Both the position numbers and the translations under genes were made by a program. From positions 44,939,569 to 45,003,568 of the forward strand of contig CM075766.1 in the NCBI GenBank assembly GCA_037974665.1: 64,000 nt of DNA. The letters are read 5' to 3'. A model generated the notes under the pieces. The model did not search any database and was not told the origin of the DNA. It saw only the letters and a program-made list of their open reading frames with translations. Shown here piece by piece: positions 48,336-59,130 of the stretch. Numbering within the stretch: the stretch's first letter is position 1; every line of letters begins with the position of its first letter. Origin of the DNA: Ehretia macrophylla (lineage: Eukaryota; Streptophyta; Magnoliopsida; Boraginales; Ehretiaceae).

Positions 48336-49928
48336 TGTACAGTGAGGGAGAACTTGCGGGCTAAGACAGAGGACGATTTGAAGTCTCTCCAGAGTGTTGG
48401 GCAGATTATAGGGGAAGTGCTGAGACCCCTCGACAATGAACGCTGTAATTGTCCCTTTCTCATTATCTCTTTGCTAGCTTGTGTGTGTTTTATAATTTAT
48501 TGTCCTAGAAGCTAGTGATGTTCCAATTGTTCACCTACAATCCTGAATCCTTATCGAATGTTTGGCATCCTAGAAAGTTCTTCTATACTACTATAAGTTG
48601 CTAAAAAAATCTGAAATTTCACCATCCTGCGCACACTGAATCAGGGGAGAGAAGGAGAAGGTGAAGAGAAAGGGTACTTTAGTCTGCTTGTGACTTAATA
48701 CCTGTGTTCTGGTTTGTCATCAATTTTTGTTATTTCCGACTGTATTTCCTCTTTCCATTGATTGTCTTCACAATCAGGGTCGTGATTCGTGAATGAATTG
48801 GGAGATTTTTTAAAGACTGATTTTAGATCACGTGTCATTATTTCAGTGATAGTTAAAGCCAGTAGCGGTCCAAGGTATGTGGTTGGCTGCCGCAGTAAAG
48901 TGGACAAAGGAGAAGCTGACCGCAGGAACTAGAGTGGTTCTTGATACGACAACTCTCACAATTATGAGGGCGCTTCCTCGTGAAGTTCGTATCTTTCTTG
49001 GAACTTCAAAAGTGTAGATTTTTTAGTTTTATTGCTTATCACTCGTTTGTTGTATAATGCAGGTTGATCCAGTTGTTTATAACATGCTTCGTGAAGATCC
49101 TGATAATGTAAGCTACTCTGCTGTGGGTGGGCTGTCAGATCAGATCCGAGAGCTGAGAGAATCTATAGAATTACCTCTTATGAATCCTGAACTCTTCCTC
49201 AGAGTTGGCATTAAGCCTCCCAAAGTAAACTTTTATTGCTACATTTTTGGGGTGATTTTATCTTCTGCATTGATACCAAGCATGTTCTTATTGCTTTTAA
49301 ATTTTATATTTGCCAAACTTAATAGATAGTGTAATAATTATGTTCTATATTTGGTTTTTAGGGTGTTCTTCTCTATGGGGGCCTCCTGGTACTGGCAAAA
49401 CATTGTTAGCCAGAGCAATATAGATGCCAATTTCTTAAAGGTAAGAGTTCATTACTTGTGGCAAGTAGTGTTAATTGACAATGCGATTTTCTGGAATCGT
49501 TTATACACCAATTCTTATACGTCTTCTTTTTGCCGAATTTACAGGTCGTATCAAGTGCCATTATTGATAAGTACATAGGTGAAAGTGCAAGACTGATTCG
49601 GGAAATGTAAAATTATGCACGTGATCACCAAGCATGTGCTAAAAACTCGGACTCTTTGGACAGATGTATGGTCGATGATTTTTCATTGATGCCGGTATAA
49701 TAACATTGCCATGATTATTTTCTTCCTTTGAAGCCTTGCATAATATTTATGGATGAAATTGATGCCATCGGTGGGCGCCGTTTTAGTGAAGGAAAAAGTG
49801 CTGACCGTGAAATTCAAAGAACACTGATGGAGTTGCTTAATCAACTGGATGGATTTGACCAGCTCGGAAAGGTTTTTAGATTATTTGTGCTAGTTAATAG
49901 AACATATGAGGATTGTGTATTTGGCTAA

Positions 49929-50138
<210 letters not shown>

Positions 50139-50605
50139 TAAGCTTGCTGAGGTGTGTGCCCAGGATGCTAATAATTTATTGATTTTCTTTTCTCCATGGA
50201 AGTATTAAAAGATTACTTGGTTGCACAGGGCTTCAATGGGGCTGATATTCGCAACATTTGCACAGAAGCTGGTATGGCTGCCATCCGTGCAGAGCGTGAT
50301 TATGTCATCAACGAAGATTTCATGAAGGTAAGTTCTCAATTAGTTTTATTACGAGTATGTTTCAACTTCTAATGCTCCATTTAGCATCAAAACCCTATTA
50401 AAGCCAGGGTTGGGTGGCGCTACCTCTCCCTAGCGGCCAAATGTACTCCCTCCGGCTGCTCGATTTTATCAGTAGGTAGGGAGATAGTAGTACATGCGTG
50501 TGTTTTGGACTAAATAGGCTCTTATTTTTGACAATGAGGAAATTAAGTGATGCGAAGAAACTCGAATCAAGTGCACACTACAATGCTGATTTTGGCCAGG
50601 ATTAA

Positions 50606-51299
50606 GTAAAACTATTTGGACAATGTTCTTAGGAGTTTACAGGAAGCAAAAGAAACTTGAATGGAATGCAAACTACAATCATGGAGAAATGGATGAGATT
50701 CAATGTCGTCGATTCGCGCAAAGGAATTGCACCACTTGATGTGCTGTTTGATTGGATGCTTTTCTAATTCCTTACGGATCCTGTATTCTTTTTTTGGTCG
50801 AAATTCCTGTATTCATTGACCTCACCGGAGCAAGCACCAATTTTTTTTTCATTTGTTTTTCTTATATTTTTTACCTTCTCAGAATATAAACTGCCGTCGT
50901 AAAAACATGATAGTTTCAACCTTGGATTAGCAAGAAAAACATTCCATATGTTAACCTGTTCAATTGATAATTTAGTTTTCTAAATCGTTTTATTATAAGT
51001 CGCATGAATAGATTCATGTCCATCCCCATTGGGGTGATGAGAATGACGAGCAACTCTTATCGTAATTGAATTAGTTATAAAGCTAGCAAGAGAAAATGAT
51101 AAGCCAAGTAACTAAATCACCATAAAACACACTTCCCTGATGTTGATGGAAGTGACCTAAAGATTGTTTCTGGCGAGCTGTGCCTCTTCTCAAATTGCAT
51201 GTGTTGCTTCATGAACAGGAGGATACTGGTGTCATGTTAAGTTTCGGCCGGAGAAAATTCCAAGGTGCGGGCTAAGATAAACATATCCGAATGTTGAAT
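50606..51299. other. Intergenic between RPT4 pseudogene and HISN7
   Basis: Former 3' flank of the RPT4 copy and 3' UTR of HISN7. No other gene seen. Confidence 0.45.
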
Positions 51300-54200
51300 T
51301 TAGTGCCATTGTAATGCATCTAGAGCTTGTTGATGAACCGTTTTGTCTCCGGCTGCCGCTACGTTGAAGCCTGGGAATAAAACATGAAAACTCAAATTAG
51401 ATGGATCATACCCCATACTGAGACTGACTCCACAACATTTATTACCTTGACCCTAGTTCTAGACATCTCACACCGCTCATGTGAAATTTTTCAATGAAGC
51501 TATGCAAATCTTACTTGTGGCACGAGAATCAGCAGAAGCCTCCCAATAAAGTTGATGACCTTGCCAATCGGTTATAGTTCCACCAGCGCCTTCTATTACT
51601 GGTATCAGCGAAAGGAAATCGTACGGCTGAAGAAATTATTACCACATAATTAACATAAGAAGGTTCTAATACTTAATAAAATAATCAAATAGCTGTGTCC
51701 AGCTGTGCCCCGAGGCAATGTTTCTTTCTAACAGTTTTGGAAAACAAGAAAAGGTAATCTCACGAACATGAGATTATATCAGGTTCATTTACTCCTCTTA
51801 ACCAAGCTGACAACTTTCAATTATTGCCCACTGTGACTTAAGGGCAGAGAATATGAAGTTGAATGCCTCACCTTAAGACCGGATTCGATCACAAGATCCA
51901 CGTAACCAGAGGCCAACAGTGCATAAGCATAACAATCACATCCATAGAGTGGCACTTTAACCTGTAAAGTAGAACAGAGAAACATAATGCAGATAGATTA
52001 TTAGACTTTGCTACACAAGTAAAAATGAATCAAAAAGCAAAACTTCTCCTTGGTTTTCTTTGTTATTCTTCAGCTTCAAATCATTAACATACAATGGTAT
52101 ACGTCCATCGGCAAAGCTCAAGCATATAGAATTGTTCTTCAAAATGAATTGGTATTTGAAATTATAAAAGGAACACGTGTGCAAACCTTGTCTCTAACTC
52201 GAGCAAAGGCAAATTCAGCCTCTCCACTGAATAGGTGCGGGCTAGTTGTGTATCTAAATTAAGAGAAATGGTAGACAAAAAAGGGAATCAAATTTTAGAG
52301 ATCTCACTCATGGTGGTCATAAATAATTTATTGTCTATATTCAGAATGAAAAACTTACAAATATGCTTTTGATAGTTTAGCACAACTGCGTGTGGAGACT
52401 TCTAGTCCGTTCAAAGTAGTTCTCCTCCCTCTTAACCCAATCCATCTTTCTCTCAAAACAGGCTGATCAATAATGCCAAGAATCTTTCCAAAGGAAAGAA
52501 AGAGAACACAAGAAACAAAAAAGATCATGTTGATGTAAATATCCTAAAAGAATTAATTACAGAAAAATGCATATCTAGCCATCATCTTTGACCTCATATT
52601 CCATCTCACCTACTAAGCTGCTGGATATGCTAGAAGCAGAATGACTAAATATTTAAGTAAACGGCAATTTCTCACTAATTTATCGACTTGTCGCCAATAA
52701 AATCCTGAATAATGTACAATATGCATGGTCCCAGGTGATTTAACAGTAGAAGTAGGTAGGTAAAAATGACTGCAATATGACCGAGTTCCTAGGAAAGTTT
52801 TGTGGAAAGTGTTGGAAAAAAAAAAGCGTGTGTGTAGCAAACATTGAGGTGATAAAAGATATGTACGATAGAGTGATAACTAGCGTAAGGACGAGGGGAG
52901 GAGAGTCTAGTCTTTTCCCGATTACAATAGAACTACATCAAGGATTTGTCTTGAGCCCATACTTTTCGCACTAGTCATGGATGAACTCACTAGCCACATC
53001 CAAGATGCAGAACCGTGGTGCATGTTATTTGCGGATGATATAATTTGATAGATGAGTCTAGAGAAGGTGTAAATACTAAGCTAGAATTATGGAGATCAAC
53101 TATAAAATCTAAAGGTTTTAAACTAAGCAGATCAAAGACAGAATATATGGAATGTATGTTTAGCAAAAATAATTTCATAACAAGATGGGGAGATTAATGC
53201 GGACGTTGATCACAAAATCAAAGAAGGATGGACGAAGTAGAGAAATGAATCAGGAATCTTATGTGATCGAAAAATACCACTTAAACTAAAAGAAAAGTTC
53301 ATAAAATGTCGGTGGCTGAGATGAAAATGTTAAGATGGATGTGTGGCAAAACTAGGAAGGACAAGATTAAGAAAGAGGTGATACGTGAAAGAGTAGGAGT
53401 GACCCCGATTGAGGATAAGATCTGAAAAAATCGTCTGAGATGTTTTGACCATATCAGGAGACGACTTGTCGAGATACCTGTTAGAAGTTGTGAAGGTTTA
53501 TAAATAGTACACCAAAAGAGTGGTAGAAGTAGACCTAAGATGACTTGGACAGAGACAATTAAACAAGACCTTGCGTGTATGAAGCTTATACAGGAGATGG
53601 CTCTCAACATGAACGAATAACGTCGCATGATCCATATAGCCGACCTCACTTAGTGGAACAAGGCTTAGTTTGGTTTGGTTATAAAGAATATTTTGCATTG
53701 AAAATAATGCATTTCAAGACACTTAATCTTCTAGAGACAAGAATTTAACAAGGCTGACGTTGTTGTTTTTGAAATGACTTAATAATGTTGGTTATTCCTC
53801 TAACAAACATTTTCCAATAACCAAATATTTGCCAATTGGCAGAAATCAAATCAAGAGCATGGTGATTCATACCGGTTTACCTTTGTAGAGCAGAGCAATG
53901 AGAGTTCCAAATAATGGTTTCCCTATAAGTGCGACAAGAAAAAGAATCGTGAAACAAAAGTTTGGAAAAACAGATGTTAACCAGTGAGAAAATTAAAGAC
54001 AGAGTTACCAGTTATAAAACTCTTAGTTCCATCAATTGGATCTAAAACCCAAACATAGTCTGCAACTTTCTCCTTACTCCTCCAACCATTCTCTTCACCA
54101 TAACTGCAATTTGCATTCTTTGGTATCTTTAGCAACTTAAAACTAAAATGCAAGAAATTATGACACAACCATTAGAATTATATACACAGTTTGTTTGCCC

Positions 54201-55092
54201 ATGCAATAAAACGATAAAAGGTTAAATTGAATTACATTAACAAGTTTCAATATTCTCTTATGCAGCTTCCTTTAACAACTTTTTTTTTTCAAATCAATGC
54301 TAAGTATAGTTCAAATTAAATTTATATCGCATAGACCTGCATGTAATATATACATTAACAAATTTCATTTTATTCTCTGTTATGCAGCCTCCTAATTGCA
54401 ACTTTTCATCAAATAAACGAAAGTAACAGAAATAATTAGTTAACATAACAAAACTTATATAGCAGATATATACAAATGCATAGACCTTGTATCTAATTAG
54501 ATACATACATTTATATACACTTACATAGCATGAGAAGGAAAATTCTCCTGTATAATCTTCACCATTGACTCCTCGGCCGCTTGATCAGCTATCGTCACCG
54601 GACCTAAACCACATGATTTTCAATATTTAGGTTAAAAACGAAAAAAAGTAGAAAAAATATTGTTCTAATTATTTCTGTAATCAGATTTCACATAAAAAAG
54701 CATACTATAAGAGGTGAAGAAAACTTACTCAAATCTTCTTTGTCGAGAATGTCGAAGCTCTTGCGGAAGTACCGACGGATGACTTCGCCGGCGGCGTCGG
54801 CGAGCAAGTTGCCGACATCGGCGAAGCGGTCAAGCTCCGACGAGTCAAACCCTAAGTCAAAGGTCTGGACATTATTCGAGAGCGCAGAATTGGAATCACT
54901 CATGGCTCTCGAAGTGAGTTTAATTTCACGAGAAATTTTAGTGAAATTCGAAGAGAATGCAGCGAAGGTTCTAGAATTGGTGGAGAGAGGAAGCGAAAGA
55001 GAAGGATTTGAAGAGAAAGAAAGTGAAGAAGAGGTGTGGCGGTTTAGAGAGAGAGAATGAGATTGAGATGGTGAGAGCATGTGGAGCTGCAT
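51300..55092 (-). CDS. HISN7: Histidinol-phosphate phosphatase (IMPL2/HISN7), plastid type
   Basis: Exons in coding order: 55092-54729, 54603-54525, 54103-54009, 53922-53873, 52483-52359, 52253-52187, 51961-51872, 51626-51515, 51370-51300; 350 residues with all phases consistent. Inositol-monophosphatase fold: [20 protein letters not shown], the metal site YGEENGWR, the signature [16 protein letters not shown] (about 167-182), [14 protein letters not shown] and the second metal motif [17 protein letters not shown]. The Ser-rich N-terminus (about 65 residues, few acidic) looks like a plastid transit peptide. The enzyme removes phosphate from histidinol-phosphate late in histidine synthesis. 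The [13 protein letters not shown] form and E-N-GWR place it in the IMPL2 branch rather than among true inositol phosphatases. The first ATG sits five bases from a TATA-like word, so Met5 or a later Met may be the start. Confidence 0.92.
52777..53690 (+). mobile_element. RTE-type LINE reverse-transcriptase relic in a HISN7 intron
   Basis: Decayed non-LTR reverse transcriptase on the strand opposite HISN7: [36 protein letters not shown], the catalytic FADD (CMLFADDI), [20 protein letters not shown] and YMECMFS, with several stops and frame changes. The end GCCGACCTCACTTAGTGGAA then AAGGCTTAGTTTGG matches the usual plant RTE 3' end. Confidence 0.85.
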
Positions 55093-55094
55093 TG

Positions 55095-55103
55095 CTTTAT
55101 ATA
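55095..55103 (-). promoter_or_regulatory. TATA-like box next to the HISN7 ATG
   Basis: TATATAAAG on the minus strand, ending three to five bases before the first in-frame ATG (55092). If used, transcription would start inside the annotated N-terminus. Confidence 0.45.
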
Positions 55104-55440
55104 GGCGCGAGAGGGAAGAGAGACAAAGGGTGAAAGAGAAAAGAGAAGAGAGCTTTGAGTACTACTACTGTCTCCGTTGAGAGAGGCGTCAAGTGTCCGA
55201 GTGGAGACAAGTATAGGAGTGGAGGCTGATGTGTGTTGCACCGTTGACTAGCCTGATGCCCCTAAAAAGTAAAGAATAAAAGAAAACCTTTCACCGGTGA
55301 CCATTACGTCTAATTCCCGTAAAATTGATTTTCATATCTAACATTTTAAATAATATAAAATAATTTAATTCTTTTTTAAATCAAAGAAAAAACAAAACTT
55401 TCAAGGGCCGGGACTAACCTAGTCGATCAATCACTAATAA
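55104..55440. other. HISN7 upstream region
   Basis: GA-rich leader-like stretch (to about 55150), then AT-rich DNA. No other element recognised. Confidence 0.4.
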
Positions 55441-55443
55441 GTT

Positions 55444-55617
55444 TATGAGAAATGCTAAATATTGTTTTGTTGCTATTATTTATTTATCATTTTTTATAGA
55501 GTATTTAGCTAGTATGTTAAAATAATTTATTTTTTATTTTTAATATATCAATTAAATATTTATATAAAAAGTAATAAATAAATAATAAAAATAAAATAAT
55601 ATATAACAACATTCTTA
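55444..55617. mobile_element. MITE, family A copy 2
   Basis: Same ends as 41658-41829: left TATGAGAAATGCTAAATATT, right in reverse AAGAATGTTGTTATATATTA. AT-rich, non-coding. Confidence 0.5.
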
Positions 55618-55664
55618 TTTTTATACAATTATTTTAGAAAGAATTAATTGCATCACACCGGATT

Positions 55665-55864
55665 GAATATGGGATTGAAATCTATATAGAATGCTAATAT
55701 AGATTTCAATCGCATATTTGCTTGACTAATTGATAGCATTCTCTATAGAATATTAGCAATTTCTATGGGATTGAAATCTATATTAAATATTTATTTAAAA
55801 GGTGAAACCTATCAATTAGTCAAGCAAATATACGGGATTGAAATCTATATAGAATGCTAATAGT
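55665..55864. repeat. Palindromic repeat cluster
   Basis: Arms at about 55686-55736 and 55809-55863 are inverted copies (ATTTGCTTGACTAATTGATAG against CTATCAATTAGTCAAGCAAA). The word GGGATTGAAATCTATAT also occurs three times in direct orientation (55671, 55759, 55834). Confidence 0.8.
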
Positions 55865-56864
55865 CTATTTCTGTTTTAATTATGATGAGTCTTAAGTTTT
55901 GCCCTCGAAAGTCTACTTCTTTTTTTTTTGTTTTTTTTGTTTTTTTTAACTTCGATTTTTACATAAAAACTCGTTTAAAATAAACCAAATAATTAGTTTC
56001 AATTTTTATACTTATAAAAAATACTTTTGTCTAAAATCGGGTCAAACAAAAATTCGCAACTTCGACACAAGGAATATGCCCTCTTCCAAAAGATGAAAAT
56101 AATAAAATAAAAGATGCAAGTCACGAAAAAAGCTGTCTAATTGGCTTCCAGCATCATGAGGCAATACATCAAGGTTCCACTAAGTTCCAAGCTTTGAGGA
56201 GTTCCAGCCTATTATTTGGAGTTATATCAATTATTAGGCTTCCAGCATCGTCAGCCAATACATCTTACAAGTTGAAATTTTCTATAATGTACTTATATAT
56301 CCCACCTCCACGTACCTCACCAATACAAGAAAGATCGATGAAGGCACATTTATAAGCTTTCTTTACCATTTTCCATTTGCTTTACGGGGTTCCACTACAG
56401 TAGCACTAAACTTTCCAGGCAACAAGAAACCACGTCCAATACGCATTATGATTTAACCTGAAACACTCCCCACTCGTATTAATTAATTTTGTGTAACGAT
56501 AAAATTATCATCGCAATCCAAGCTGAAACAGAGACAATCTACACACAAGATAAAACTGTATAAAACTGTATAAAATAAATTCAATGCTTTCTTAGATCAC
56601 ATTATCACTATCTTGATGCACTACTGAATATAATGAAGTAACTTCATGCACCGAATTACTCTAATTGCCTTAAACAAGAAGTATAGAACTAAAGGCAGCA
56701 TTGTGCAACATAGGTAATTAATTGTAAAGCAGATTTGTACTGCAAGTTTATTACAACACTTTCACATGGTCTCAAACCAAGAAAATGGTTCTACACACAA
56801 CTCTCGACAGTCAACAACTTCTTTACACACTTGACTAAAAAGGTAACAACACATCGTTTATCGT
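55865..56864. other. Intergenic and dehydrin 3' UTR
   Basis: AT-rich. GCTTCCAGCATC and CAATACATC recur at about 56145-56170 and 56240-56265, a small diverged direct repeat. No gene seen. Confidence 0.4.
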
Positions 56865-57887
56865 CTAGGCATGATGGTGACCGGGCAATTTCTCCTTGAT
56901 TTTCTCAATCATACTCTTCTTCTCGTGCTCGTGAACCTGCCCAGTCTGCCCTCCTGGAGTAGTAGTAGCCGTTGCACTGCCAGTAGTGGTAGTTAGGGTG
57001 GTGGTGTGTGCGTGTTGGTCCTTGTCTTTGTGTTTTCCACCTGATAACTTCTCTTTGATCTTCTCCTTGAGACCTTTCTTCTTCCTTCTTCCACCTTGTC
57101 CATCATCCTCAGACTACATTAAAGTTGAAGAAACACAGGTTAGACATATCAACCTTGGCCTCGTTCGCACACATCTCTTCTCTTTGTTTCCGGAAATTTA
57201 GATTGATTATATGCAACAGCAATATATTAAGAAAATCGAAAATTCCATTGACATTCTACTAATGTTGCAATTCAGTAACTCTTTAAACTTGGATCCCACC
57301 AGGTCAATTTAATGGCTAATTAGGTCACTATAAACAACAAATTTTCTTGAAAAGTTGCATACTAAAGTCGGGCACAAAAATGAATCAGACAAGTTGATTG
57401 CTCGAGGGCTCAACTATAAGACAATATTAAATTATCACTTCACATAAAAAGTAAGGTATAAATGAGTGGAAATGAGACTTAAAACTACGACCATTTTTAG
57501 TAAATAAGCATCAATTTCAGTAATATGCTAAGGCATAAAAACCTTGACTAGAAAGTCAATAACCCATCAATTTTATCTCCGGAAAAAGCTAAAATTCATG
57601 TGTGATATCGTGAATGAACTCACCGAGCCTGAGCTTGAACTGCTGGAGCTATGAAGCTGCTCTTGTTGCTCATCTTTGGTAGTATGTGTTGCCGAGGGCA
57701 CAGGATCACCTGTTGCAGATTGCAGAGGATCACCTGCTGTTGCAGAGTGCAGAGGATCACCTCCAGCAGTTTTGGCAACTCCAGTTAGGTGCATTGGGTT
57801 GCCATATTCATCAGTAAGTTGAACAGGGTTGCCATCTTGATCTGTCAGCTGAATTGGATTGCCATATTCATCTCTTAAATCAGCCAT
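56865..57887 (-). CDS. Dehydrin (LEA group 2), YnSK2 type
   Basis: Two exons, 57887-57624 and 57113-56865, give 170 residues. The N-terminus [20 protein letters not shown] has Y segments DEYGNP twice with a variant TDQDGNP between. Then comes a three-fold GDPL/V-SAT repeat, the phospho-serine S segment ([13 protein letters not shown], split by the intron as in most YSK dehydrins), and two Lys-rich K segments, [15 protein letters not shown] and [15 protein letters not shown], around a His/Thr/Gly-rich spacer. It is hydrophilic and lacks Cys and Trp. K segments form amphipathic helices on membranes and proteins during drying, cold or seed maturation. Position between HISN7 and a RING gene matches Arabidopsis At4g39130. 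Promoter motifs indicate ABA control. Confidence 0.95.
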
Positions 57888-57996
57888 TCTTGATTGAACA
57901 AAGCAACACTCAAAAAAGACTCAAAAACTAAATATAAGATTTGGGAATGCAACAACACTCGATGATGTTAGCTAGCTTATCTAAACAAGCCAAGAG

Positions 57997-58101
57997 TATA
58001 TAAGACGGTGAGCAGCAGCCGTTTCTGCATGTAATTTACAAGTGTGTATTGCCACGTGAGAGGAATGAAGGCACGTGGACATCCAGAAAGGAGACACGCG
58101 T
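57997..58101 (-). promoter_or_regulatory. Dehydrin promoter: TATA box, two ABREs and a CE3-like element
   Basis: Minus-strand TATATAC near 58003-57997, two G-box ABREs with CACGTG at 58053-58058 and 58072-58077 (CACGTGGC-type context), and ACGCGTGTC (58101-58093), the core of coupling element CE3. Spacing of about 20 bp between elements is that of ABA response complexes bound by ABF/ABI5-type bZIPs (established). Confidence 0.75.
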
Positions 58102-59130
58102 CATGGTGCTCCAGTTTTGGATTACAATGAGCGGATGATCTAGTCTGGAAGTGTTGACAAAAAAAAAAAAAAAAATCTAGTCCGGAAGCTCTACATAGCA
58201 AACAAAAAAGAGGTTTTGTCCGCTGGACATGTGAGAGTTTCGAAATTAATTCTTATGTTGTAATATTTTTTAAAAGCAGTGTAAAATTTATGTTGAGGCT
58301 TTGTCTCTTGAAATTAATTATCGAGTTGCATCCATCAACATTTATCTTCTATATTTATGTAATTGCGATTTTTTAGGTAGTGTTTTATGTGTCATATAGT
58401 TCAGAGAGTTCCATTAGTTCGAATTTTAAAGTTAAATAAATAAGTTTGAAATTTAACAAAAAAAAAACTCTTTCATCAATCATCCGTTAATTCTATACAA
58501 TCAAAGTTTTGTCCAAGTGTATATGTCTAACTCATCTTAGCTCGGTTTAATTCCAAACAATTCTGCAAGTAAACCTTCAAAGACCCATATAGATAACGTA
58601 GTACAAGCAGCAACACCTACATAAGGCCTTATTGTTTATGAAATTAGAAGTCGTCAGAAAGACCAATCACAAACCGTAAGCCCATTAAATTAAAGAGAAG
58701 AAATTGTTAAAGACACCTACTGGGCATGTGGAACTAGGCAGCAAAATACTGCAAGATATCTTCATGCCCTTCAACATGAAATAACAAAAAATTCAAATGT
58801 ACAGATGAAAATAACTTGTCTGGTAAATCCATTCTTTTTCTACCATATTTCTTTTTATCCTATAAATAGAATTGATCTTTCCACTTGTATACTTCCTTCC
58901 TTCTTTACAGTGTATCTTCAAAAGCTATATACTACATCTGTCTGTGGTTATGGTTCTCCCTCAACAATGTCGTGACTGATTGCCCGTTGAGGTAGCAGAA
59001 GAAGATCAACCGTGGAATCTGTCGACGCAAGCAGAAATCAGTCATAATGATGCTAAGGTATGGATTATCATACTAAACCATGAGTAAAAACAAGGTGAGA
59101 GAGCTTACCTGATTATCTGAAGAAAGAATT
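58102..59130. other. Intergenic and 3' UTR of the RING gene
   Basis: A-run at about 58159-58175. No gene recognised. The right part is presumably the 3' UTR of the RING protein gene. Confidence 0.4.
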
